From the NCBI GenBank assembly GCA_016926625.1, contig JAFGOE010000075.1:1-64000 (forward strand): a stretch of 64,000 nt of DNA, read 5' to 3'. The position numbers and the translations under genes are program-made. This stretch comes from Candidatus Zhuqueibacterota bacterium. Lineage in GTDB: Bacteria > Zhuqueibacterota > Zhuqueibacteria > Thermofontimicrobiales > Thiofontviventaceae. This document shows, in pieces, positions 1 through 10,317 of this stretch. The stretch's first letter is position 1. Each line of letters opens with the position of its first letter. The notes beneath the pieces are model-generated. The model searched no databases and was not told where the DNA came from. It saw only the letters and a list, made by a program, of their open reading frames with translations.

Positions 1-1
1 C

Positions 2-1501
<1,500 letters not shown>

Positions 1502-1653
1502 TTCTAACACAGACGACGTCGATAGCTATTTAACATGGCGGTAACATAAAGGTCAACTAACAAGCGGTTCCAGCGGAGAATCTACCATTGCTCCCTGAAC
1601 CGGAATAGAATGCTTTTTCTAAATTCTTATGATTTATTGGTTGTTTTAATACA

Positions 1654-1684
1654 ATGTGGGAGAAGAATATGACTTCTCCCACAT
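1654..1684. terminator. Stem-loop atgtgggagaag-N7-cttctcccacat downstream of the 1762-4164 gene
   Basis: 12-bp perfect inverted repeat about 78 nt 3' of the minus-strand stop codon; near-identical hairpin at 5710-5742. Confidence 0.6.
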
Positions 1685-1761
1685 GCAATTTATCCAGACT
1701 CCGCTTCATTCCGCTGGAGTAATATTTTTAATAATTATTGCTGTTTCCTGATATTTTATTA

Positions 1762-4164
1762 TTACTTCAAAATTAACAGTTTCCTTATATGATAAATTCC
1801 TTCGGCTTCTAGCTGATAGAAATACAATCCCGAGCCTAATCCTTGAGCATTCCAATCGATTTTATATTCTCCGGATTGGTGCTGCCGATCGACTAGAGTC
1901 TCAATTTTTTGACCCAGTAAATTAAATACCGTAATAGTCACACGGCAATTCCTGGGGATAGTATATTCGATACACGTCTTAAGATTGAAGGGATTCGGAT
2001 AATTTTGAGATAAATGAAACTCGGTTGGAATTAATCCTCCCTCTTTATCTTCAATGGCGATGGGTTCTCCATAATGAAAGACATGGAGTCCATATCCAAT
2101 ATTTGCGGAAGCATAGACATAATCATCGATGACTTCGATATCGAGGAAACCGCCATCTTGACCAGTAGGATTGAGGTCCTGGAAGCAATAATATCCAATT
2201 TCAGATGGATTATTTGGATTTGAAACGTCTATAACTCGCAATCCTGCAACGCCATCGGCCACGTAGGCAAGATTACCAGCAATTTGAACTCGCCTGGCAT
2301 ATCCCGGGGTATCTATGGTGCTGATCAATGTCGGATTTGCAGGATCGTTCACGTCGATAATGTGCACCCCAAATTCAGAATCCGCCACATAAGCATAACG
2401 ACCTGAGACGCATACACCGCTACCGTTTTTGATCTCGTCATATGTACCGAGCAATGAGGCATCGGGTGCACCAGAAATATCATAAATTCTGAGGTGATAA
2501 TCAGAAACGACATAGAGATTATTTCCCTGGACAAAAATATGCCAGACCGCATCGGAGACGTCTACTCTTTTAGAGGTTAGACCAGGCTGTGTCGGATCAG
2601 AGATCGAGAGGATACAAAAACCTCCGTCATCGAGGGCAATATAAGCCCAATCCCCCGATACATGGATGGCGTTTGCATAATCGACTAATTCAGAACTCCT
2701 GGCGATCTCATTTAATTTTGTCGGATCAGAAATATCAATGACCCGCATACAACCCTGACCACCTAACAGCAATGACCACCATTCCTCAGTTATATAAGCA
2801 TAATTGCCTGAGATTTGGATATCACTCGCATAGGAATAGGTAAATGGATTTGTATTACCGATATTGACTTTACTTTGAATTGCGGGATGAAAGGGATCCG
2901 AGATGTCGGCTGAATACACACCACCGCCGTCGGTTACAAAAGCATGAGTACCGGATATGGCAATTCCTCTGCAATCCCCTGAAATTGATGCTCGACCCAG
3001 GAGCTGTAATTTCAATGAATCGATTTTTATAGCCGAGACCTCTACTGTTTTACTATCGTTTGATGCATCTTCATCCCCCGTTAATTCAGACTTAATTTCG
3101 ATAGTATATGAAAAATTTGTGTTCGGTACCTCCCAGCCGGGATCATATATGATATAATCTAAATCATTGATGCCTAATGTATATTCAGAGATCTCGGTAT
3201 CTTCATATATATAATTGCCCGGGCCCGTGATCTTTAGTTTTACAGGAATCCCGGCTGGTTGTTCATTTGCACCCTTATTAATCAGGTAAGCCTTAACAGT
3301 CTTTAGTGTTTGTCCTTTGAAGTGAGAACCGTTTAAAGGGAAATCGATATTATTGATGCCGACATCATTCCATGGATTCTTAGTCACCGTCACCTGGACC
3401 GTGCTCTTGTCATTGGATGGATCTTCATCGTTTGCTAATTCTGTCCATGCTTCAATTGTGTACGTAAAATCTGTATTGGGCACTTTCCAATCAGGTTCAA
3501 AACGAAACCGTAAGGTCTGATCTCTGCCCAGCGTATCTGTCGTCATATCAGTATCTTCATAAAGATAATTTTCAGGACCAGTGATTTTCAGTTTTACAGG
3601 GATCCCTGCCTGTTGAGTATTTAAGCCATAGTTTTTTAAATAGACTCTCACGTCTTCTTCATGTCCTCCCTGGACATTAGGGAACTCAGACGGACTAGTT
3701 ATTGAAGATATTCCGACGTCATTAGAATATAATTTATTCGCTATGATGTGAATGGTTTTTCTGTCGTTTGACGGATTTTCATCTCCGGCCAGTTCTATCC
3801 AGGCTTCAATCGTATAGGTGCAATCTGTATTTGGAACGTGCCAATCAGGTACAAAATCAACGGTTTTGGAAACATATTGTGCCATAGATTCCGACGTTAC
3901 CTCAGTATCTTCATAGAGATAACCGTCCCGCCCAGTTACCTTTAATTGTACCGGAATTCCGGAAATTTGCGTATTTGTGCCCCAATTTGTTAAATTTACC
4001 CTGATATTCGTATAAGATTCACCATTTAAAATAGCATTTTCATTTGGACTATGAAAGGTGATACCTACATCGTTGTTATAAAGGCTGGTGAAAGGTTTTG
4101 CTTCTCGATTAATTGACAATACCGCTATCATCATTATAAATAGTATGCGTACTTTTCTGAACAT
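1762..4164 (-). CDS. Secreted protein: three tandem CARDB/Ig-like domains, LVIVD-type beta-propeller repeats, type IX/FlgD-like C-terminal domain
   Basis: Three repeats of NDVGI...GIPVKLKITGP.NYLYEDT...ELA.DE.PSND; repeats of the form YAYVAD...GL.VIDVSNP; C-terminus LSQNYPNPFNLKTCIEYTIP...GLGSGLYFYQLEAEGIYHIRKLLILK. Confidence 0.88.
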   Translation of the reverse strand: MFRKVRILFIMMIAVLSINREAKPFTSLYNNDVGITFHSPNENAILNGESYTNIRVNLTNWGTNTQISGIPVQLKVTGRDGYLYEDTEVTSESMAQYVSKTVDFVPDWHVPNTDCTYTIEAWIELAGDENPSNDRKTIHIIANKLYSNDVGISSITSPSEFPNVQGGHEEDVRVYLKNYGLNTQQAGIPVKLKITGPENYLYEDTDMTTDTLGRDQTLRFRFEPDWKVPNTDFTYTIEAWTELANDEDPSNDKSTVQVTVTKNPWNDVGINNIDFPLNGSHFKGQTLKTVKAYLINKGANEQPAGIPVKLKITGPGNYIYEDTEISEYTLGINDLDYIIYDPGWEVPNTNFSYTIEIKSELTGDEDASNDSKTVEVSAIKIDSLKLQLLGRASISGDCRGIAISGTHAFVTDGGGVYSADISDPFHPAIQSKVNIGNTNPFTYSYASDIQISGNYAYITEEWWSLLLGGQGCMRVIDISDPTKLNEIARSSELVDYANAIHVSGDWAYIALDDGGFCILSISDPTQPGLTSKRVDVSDAVWHIFVQGNNLYVVSDYHLRIYDISGAPDASLLGTYDEIKNGSGVCVSGRYAYVADSEFGVHIIDVNDPANPTLISTIDTPGYARRVQIAGNLAYVADGVAGLRVIDVSNPNNPSEIGYYCFQDLNPTGQDGGFLDIEVIDDYVYASANIGYGLHVFHYGEPIAIEDKEGGLIPTEFHLSQNYPNPFNLKTCIEYTIPRNCRVTITVFNLLGQKIETLVDRQHQSGEYKIDWNAQGLGSGLYFYQLEAEGIYHIRKLLILK

Positions 4165-4604
4165 ATTACCTCCTCAGAATTTTATGGTAATTAAAATTGC
4201 CGCACACACGGATAATAATAGGCATCGCCATTTAAAAGATTATGATTTTGATAAATTATCCTGAGTTATGTCAGAAGTAAAAGTTATTTGAGCAAGAATT
4301 ATTGGCAGATCTTAATTGTTGGATCTGGAATGTAAATAATATTAATTTCAGTAACGTAGCTAAGACTTAAGTGTCGTGGCAGCAGGAATAGAATTCGTTC
4401 GAATTTTTGAGATAACAATATGTTGGTCAATGTCAATACCGTAATTATAAGTATTGTGTCATGCTCAGAATATTTAACGCGAATGGTGAGTTTATTCTTA
4501 ACGATGCAAATAAGTAACTTTGAAAATAATTCAATTGTACTATACGCTGTAATTTTAAATAAATCTTAAATATCCTATCATTATCACATGTTTGTCAGAG
4601 TACA

Positions 4605-5099
4605 TTACTCTGTTATACCGCTTCCGTCCGTTCTGCTTGCAGTCCAATTACCCGCGAGTTGAGGTGGCCATCCCTCAGTGGTGAAAGAAATAGTGTAACT
4701 TCCATTCCCCTGTCCTTGATTAGTCGTCCCCTCGATATTCAGAGTAAAAGGTGACGTTTGTTTGGGATCTGCAACAAATTTTGCAGTACCTGAAGCAATA
4801 AAGGAGATAGACGGTCCGGAAATAGTAACCTGTCCGTTGTTAAAGGGACATTTTATTTCGAACGAAGTTGGAGGGATGAGTTCAAAGTTATAGATCCATT
4901 CGCCATCGACGATAACAGATGAATCTTCTTCCATGGAAAATTCCCAGGTGCCGTTGCCAATGCCTTCATCAGCTATAGAATTCCATTCCTCTGTCGCGAT
5001 GAACGAGTCGTCAGGTCCCGTGACTTTCTTGTCTTCATCACAGCTTGTAACGAAGAAGATAAAAAGAACCACAAATAAAATAGTAAGAATTTTAGTCAT
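4605..5099 (-). CDS. Putative lipoprotein of unknown function
   Basis: N-terminal signal with lipobox-like FVTSCDEDKKVTGPDD; purine-rich aggaggtaac upstream of the start. Confidence 0.7.
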   Translation of the reverse strand: MTKILTILFVVLFIFFVTSCDEDKKVTGPDDSFIATEEWNSIADEGIGNGTWEFSMEEDSSVIVDGEWIYNFELIPPTSFEIKCPFNNGQVTISGPSISFIASGTAKFVADPKQTSPFTLNIEGTTNQGQGNGSYTISFTTEGWPPQLAGNWTASRTDGSGITE

Positions 5100-5709
5100 T
5101 TTTTGTTACCTCCTTATCAATGTTAAAAATCATTTAATGTTACTTAATTAATAATGCTAATAAAGTGGCTACGGAGAGTTCTGGGTTTTAAATTTTTCTC
5201 CAATCAATGAATTTCATAGAAAGGATTGTTAAAATAATGAAAGGGATTGACCACGGTTTATATATTTATAAAAAAAAAGATTACCCAGACATTATGAGAC
5301 AGATAATTCGTTCGTATTGATTAATTTTTAGAAGGAAGAGCAACTACTATTTTCGAGTGAGTGTTCTGAAGAATTAGAAGTCTATAATAATTGTAAGAGA
5401 ATGATATCAGATAAAAATTACCTGAAATCTTTATCGGTCAGAATAATTCAATATACAATACGTAAATTAAATATAAGGAAGTTTCTGTCTGTTGTCAAAT
5501 GAAATATTTGCTTTAAAGAGAATTTTATAAAAAGGAAATCAGTCAAGTGTCAACATATGGCCTGCTCTTAAGTGTATATTTAGTCAAATTGTTTAGCTCG
5601 CATAGTATCCTGGTTTGAAGATTGTCGAGATAATCTTCATGAAGTCATACATCTCTCTTCGGATCATTCAGTATATTTTTATCTTTCATCCTGTTTCCAT
5701 TTTTCAAAT

Positions 5710-5742
5710 ATGTGGGAGAAGACATTTTGACTCCTCCCACAT
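5710..5742. terminator. Stem-loop atgtgggag...ctcccacat downstream of the 5818-10032 gene
   Basis: Inverted repeat about 76 nt 3' of the minus-strand stop; arms nearly identical to 1654-1684. Confidence 0.6.
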
Positions 5743-5817
5743 GCTGCCGATTATTTCGTAAATGCCTGATGATATCATAAGGCCGTGAGATACTATTTTC
5801 TATCCGGCAATATTGAA

Positions 5818-8800
5818 CTATTTGATCAGAATCATCTTCTTGCTGTCGCTGAACTTTCCGGTCTTGATCTGGTAAATATAGACACCCGATGGGATTTCAT
5901 TCCCCTGGTCATCTGTGCCATCCCAACGCGCAGCGTAGCGTCCGGCTTCGTGGTGTTCACTCACTAAGGATCTGATCTGATGGCCCACGGAATTGTATAT
6001 CGTCACAGTCACGTACCCTGCTTTGGGTAATTGATACATGATCTCGGTATCCATGTTGAACGGATTCGGATAATTCTGTTCCAGATAGTACGTCGTGGGT
6101 ACCTCGAGTCCGCCCAATCGCCGGACGCCTTCCATCGACGTGTTAAAGCGCCCGGAACGTTCTGTCGCCCCGGCGAGATCATCCTTCAGGTTGAACAGCC
6201 ATAGATCACCGAGTCCTTCGGCATTATCGTTCACCTTAAATATTACATCGACCAGCTTGACCGAATTCGGATTCTCATGAGTTTTGGCGTTGATTCCATC
6301 CGTGGCAAAACCACCCACGGTCACCACGCCGTCTACATTGACCTTTCCATCGAGCATATCCCAACCATCGGTCATGCCGGTAGGTCTGATACACACAAAT
6401 GTCAATAACTCTGTCGGATATCCCAAATCGAGGCCAAACGCCTGAACGCTCTCAGTCGGGTCCAGTTCAATGGAAAACAGGACATCTTCTCCGTGTCGTC
6501 CTTCGGCCGAGGTGATACTCACGGACAAATCAGCCTCTTTGGGTAAAGCAGCCGGTTTGCAGTCCAGCGGCGGCGTCTTGCCACCCAGGTAGCCCTGGAA
6601 AATATAGAGCGCATCACCCGGGGTGATGCCGTCGGGGGTACAATTGACATCGGCCGCGAACAAGGCGCACTCATTATCGCAGGCGGTTCCTGCCGGCGGG
6701 GTGCCACCGTTGAGATAGATCTGGAATGCACAGAGCGCATCGCCAGGTGTGAGCGATCCGTCGTTGTTCACATCGCCTAATTTACATGGGGGTGGACAAT
6801 TGAAGGTATAACTGCAAGCATTCATACCGACCAAATCATCGACTAAACCAGTAATGTTCAGTACACATGTCTCACCTGTTGGGCAGATATCGAGATAAAG
6901 TTTTACGATAGCGATGATGCCGTCTGCATTCATAGGAATAGCAGTGGTATGGAATCCACCGATGTTAACATTACCTGGTGACGTCTCCTGATACTGGAAG
7001 AAACTGAATGCAGATGTTAACGGACCCTTCATGACTTCTATTAAATGAAACTTGTCGGCGCAGTATTTGAATTCGAATCCGAATGCATCGATCGGGCTCG
7101 TATTTCCTTTTATATGAATTGGTACATGAAATTCCATTCCTGCTCCGATTGAGGGTTCCTCAGGTTTTACATAAGGCGGATTGCAAGGACCAGCGCCACA
7201 GTTGATATTGAAATAGTTATTGCTCATATCCCAGCAACCGGATGCCGCCACATCGGAGACCTTGATCTTGGAGCTGCACACCGTTCCGGCCGGAATCGTC
7301 CAGGTGTAACTGCCATCATTGGGAGTGCTGGCGATGATGGTGTTCCAGGTGGTGCCGCAGTAATATTCCAGCTTCACGTTCCCGCTCGCGCCTGTCGATG
7401 TCCAGGTGATCGTGGTGCTGCAACCGATATTCTCTCCGCCGTTGGGGGCGGTGATGGTGAAGCTACATGAGGCTGTACAATTGATATTGAAATAATTATC
7501 GCTCATATCCCAACATCCGCTGTTAGCCACATCCGATATTTTGATCTTGGAACTGCAGACAGTATTGTTCGGGACAGTCCAGGTGTAGGAGCCGTCATTG
7601 GGTGTGCTGCTAACAATGGTATGCCAGGTATCATTGCAATAATATTCGATCTTGACATTCCCTGACGCGTTCGATGATGTCCAGGTGATCGTCTTACTAC
7701 AGCCGACGGATTCACCGCCATTCGGGCTGATGACCGTGATGGAACAGGTCGGTGTAGATAAACCCGTACCTGTAAGAGCGATTAATAATGGATTTTCGTC
7801 CGGATCATTACTATTGATGCTTAGAGTGGCACTTTTACTTCCGGCGCCAGTCGGTGCAAACTTAATCATCATGTCGCATGAAGCTCCCGGCGCTAAGGTA
7901 AATGTGGCGTTAGTTTGAATGCTAAATTCCATGGCATTCGCACCCGTTAGAGACGATCCAGTGACATTTAAATCTGCAACCCCCTCATTTTTGATCATAA
8001 ATGTCTTGTCCGAACTATTGCCTACCTCGACTGAGCCATAATTCCAGGACATCGGATTGCATGAGATATCGGGCATGTCGGATATAAGATCCGAAAGTAT
8101 CCTGCGCCAAATACCGCCATTATCTGTTCCCGCAAAAATATAGGAACCACTGGTAATGAGCGTACGAATGTACAAATTTGTCAACCCGTCATTGATCGCT
8201 GACCAGGCGGCAGTTGGATCCTGGTTCAGGAACACACCTCCTCCCCAGGTCGCTGCAAAGAGATTTGATGAGTGGACGCAGAGATATGGGATGTGAAGAT
8301 GTGATAATCCGCTGTTGATTGCAGTCCAATTGGTCATCGGAGTATCCAGGAAAACACCACCGCCGTCAGTCCCTGCAAAGAGCTTGTCCATGCTGCCGAT
8401 TGGCATACCAGCCAGGGATATGGCAGCGGTGTTTGTCAATCCGGTGTTCATTGCAGTCCAGCTTGCTCCGCTGTTGGTTGAGTGAAACAACCCGTTAATC
8501 GTACCTGCGAAGAAATGTGTTCCGCTGATATAAAGCGATCGGACGCATGTTTGGGTGATGCCATTGTTAATTGGGGTCCAGCTTGAACCATTATTCGTCG
8601 ACAGAAGTACACCACCTCCCCAGGTGCCGGCAAGAAGGTTCGATCCGCTGCAATATAGGGATGAAACGTTCGAATGTGTTAACCCTGTATTGAAAGGCGT
8701 CCAATTGATAGTGGTGCTGTTGTTGGTTCGAAACACACCACCTCCCCAGGTGCCTGCAAAGATATAGGCTCCGTTGCTACAAAGCGCACGGACTGTCAAA

Positions 8801-10032
8801 TTTGTCAAGCCCGTATTGACAGGATTCCAGCTGCCACCATTGTCAGTGGAGAGGAATACACCACCGGCCTCAGTTCCAGCAAAGATACCTATTCCGGTGA
8901 CTGTAAAACAAGTGATCGTCCCGCTGGTAGGTTGATTGGTGAGCACCCATTGTTCGGATGTTCCTCCCGGTGCATACATGATAGCGAATTCTGAGAGATG
9001 TGCAACCTGACCGCAGATGACATTGGTGTTGGTATTTATCGAAGTCGTGATATTGGTCCATTGTCCCGGGGGTTGTTCATAGACATAGAGTGCTAACGCG
9101 GCCTCCTGCTGACTCGTCAAACCTGCGTCGCTGTATTGGATGCAGATGGTGATGTTGCCAGTGAACGTAGCAGTAGTCGTAATCGAATAATACAAGGGTG
9201 AACTCACCGGAAGAACGGCCAAACCTCCCGGAGGAGGTGTTCCACTGCTCGATGTCGTCAAGGAAGTATTGCCGGCACCGCTTACGTTATTAAATGTCAC
9301 GTTTACTCCACCGCCAAGGTTGACCTGAACGTTAGATCCGGGATTGGTATTATATGATCCTGTACCCGCTTCGGCAATGACGTTATCGATATTCCAACTG
9401 CCCCGGAGCCAGCATTCTGGCATCTGATCCCCGGGACCCGTTATTCGAACCCGGATTTTTTTAACTTTGTATCTGGGATCTGTTAACCACGACGGTTTCC
9501 AGGTGAAATGGTATAATTGGTTGAAATTTTTTATGTCGTGAAATATGAAATTAGTACCATCGTGTTCGGCGAACAACTTTTCCTTATTGCCGTCAGCCAT
9601 ATCGATTACTTTAAGCTGAAATTGAACAAAAAAGACATTTGGAAAATCCCCCCAGCACGGTGTATACAGCAATCGTTTGACATCGATGCTGTAACCACCT
9701 ATTCCCTGCCAATTCGAATTGGATGACAGATCCGGTGATTCAAGATAGATGTCATTTTGATCCGACCTCCCGATGAGCAACGAGCCGGTCAATGCCACCA
9801 GTTGATTGTCGCTATTGACGAGTGTATAACCGATGACTGGTGTAAATTTCGTCTGCGTTGCTGTAACATACATCTGATCCAATGTCCAGCCCTGGGTCGT
9901 TCCATTATTAAAGTCGAATGTCCCGGCGCTGTGCAATAAGGATGTAAATATCAACGACAATAGACAATTTATAAGAATAATTGTAAGAATTAATTTCCCC
10001 TGTTTCATATATGGCTCCTTATAAAATTGCAC
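5818..10032 (-). CDS. Giant secreted multidomain protein: Ycf48/BNR-like repeats, ASH-like Ig domain, two PNGGE Cys-containing Ig-like repeats, cohesin-like, dockerin-like, second cohesin-like, type IX C-terminal domain
   Basis: Repeats (I)FAGT.GGGVF.STNNG.SWT..N.GLTN; NEGVADLNVTGSSLTG...FAPTGAGSKSATLSINSNDP; PNGGE(S/N)(V/I)GCS.TITWTS repeats; DVNNDGSLTPGDAL / DVNCTPDGITPGDAL dockerin-type repeats; LEQNYPNPFN...C-terminus. Confidence 0.9.
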   Translation of the reverse strand: MQFYKEPYMKQGKLILTIILINCLLSLIFTSLLHSAGTFDFNNGTTQGWTLDQMYVTATQTKFTPVIGYTLVNSDNQLVALTGSLLIGRSDQNDIYLESPDLSSNSNWQGIGGYSIDVKRLLYTPCWGDFPNVFFVQFQLKVIDMADGNKEKLFAEHDGTNFIFHDIKNFNQLYHFTWKPSWLTDPRYKVKKIRVRITGPGDQMPECWLRGSWNIDNVIAEAGTGSYNTNPGSNVQVNLGGGVNVTFNNVSGAGNTSLTTSSSGTPPPGGLAVLPVSSPLYYSITTTATFTGNITICIQYSDAGLTSQQEAALALYVYEQPPGQWTNITTSINTNTNVICGQVAHLSEFAIMYAPGGTSEQWVLTNQPTSGTITCFTVTGIGIFAGTEAGGVFLSTDNGGSWNPVNTGLTNLTVRALCSNGAYIFAGTWGGGVFRTNNSTTINWTPFNTGLTHSNVSSLYCSGSNLLAGTWGGGVLLSTNNGSSWTPINNGITQTCVRSLYISGTHFFAGTINGLFHSTNSGASWTAMNTGLTNTAAISLAGMPIGSMDKLFAGTDGGGVFLDTPMTNWTAINSGLSHLHIPYLCVHSSNLFAATWGGGVFLNQDPTAAWSAINDGLTNLYIRTLITSGSYIFAGTDNGGIWRRILSDLISDMPDISCNPMSWNYGSVEVGNSSDKTFMIKNEGVADLNVTGSSLTGANAMEFSIQTNATFTLAPGASCDMMIKFAPTGAGSKSATLSINSNDPDENPLLIALTGTGLSTPTCSITVISPNGGESVGCSKTITWTSSNASGNVKIEYYCNDTWHTIVSSTPNDGSYTWTVPNNTVCSSKIKISDVANSGCWDMSDNYFNINCTASCSFTITAPNGGENIGCSTTITWTSTGASGNVKLEYYCGTTWNTIIASTPNDGSYTWTIPAGTVCSSKIKVSDVAASGCWDMSNNYFNINCGAGPCNPPYVKPEEPSIGAGMEFHVPIHIKGNTSPIDAFGFEFKYCADKFHLIEVMKGPLTSAFSFFQYQETSPGNVNIGGFHTTAIPMNADGIIAIVKLYLDICPTGETCVLNITGLVDDLVGMNACSYTFNCPPPCKLGDVNNDGSLTPGDALCAFQIYLNGGTPPAGTACDNECALFAADVNCTPDGITPGDALYIFQGYLGGKTPPLDCKPAALPKEADLSVSITSAEGRHGEDVLFSIELDPTESVQAFGLDLGYPTELLTFVCIRPTGMTDGWDMLDGKVNVDGVVTVGGFATDGINAKTHENPNSVKLVDVIFKVNDNAEGLGDLWLFNLKDDLAGATERSGRFNTSMEGVRRLGGLEVPTTYYLEQNYPNPFNMDTEIMYQLPKAGYVTVTIYNSVGHQIRSLVSEHHEAGRYAARWDGTDDQGNEIPSGVYIYQIKTGKFSDSKKMILIK

Positions 10033-10135
10033 ATAAAACTTAAATTATTAGTTAGTTCTGTTGATTATTATTGAAAAAATACTTGTCTGGTACATTAAAA
10101 TTATCTAGGAATGGATTATTCCTCCTATTGATCGA

Positions 10136-10263
10136 GGGGACTTTATCACAAGTTAACTCGTAGTGACGAATTTATTCGTCAAATACAACATATTAAACGG
10201 GTAAAGATTTCGTTACTACAAATTATACTAACTATCTTGCATTGAGACTGTTGATATAGCCCC
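10136..10263 (+). mobile_element. MITE-like element, diverged copy A (about 128 bp)
   Basis: Aligns end to end with the reverse complement of 49509-49635 (core aactcgtagtgacgaatttattcgtcaaatac versus aacttgtagtgacgaatttattcgtcgaatac; distal end aactatcttgcattgagactgttgatatagcc versus aaatatcttgcagtaggacttttgatacagcc); imperfect terminal inverted repeats. Confidence 0.65.
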
Positions 10264-10317
10264 GGCAACACTAATGAGTCGATATAGAACGAATAACAAA
10301 TTAATTTATTAATTGCT

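Noticed and set aside
8100-8900. Regular short repeats resembling a CRISPR-like array
   Set aside because: Repeats lie in frame within a coding sequence with 43-aa periodicity and encode a beta-propeller motif
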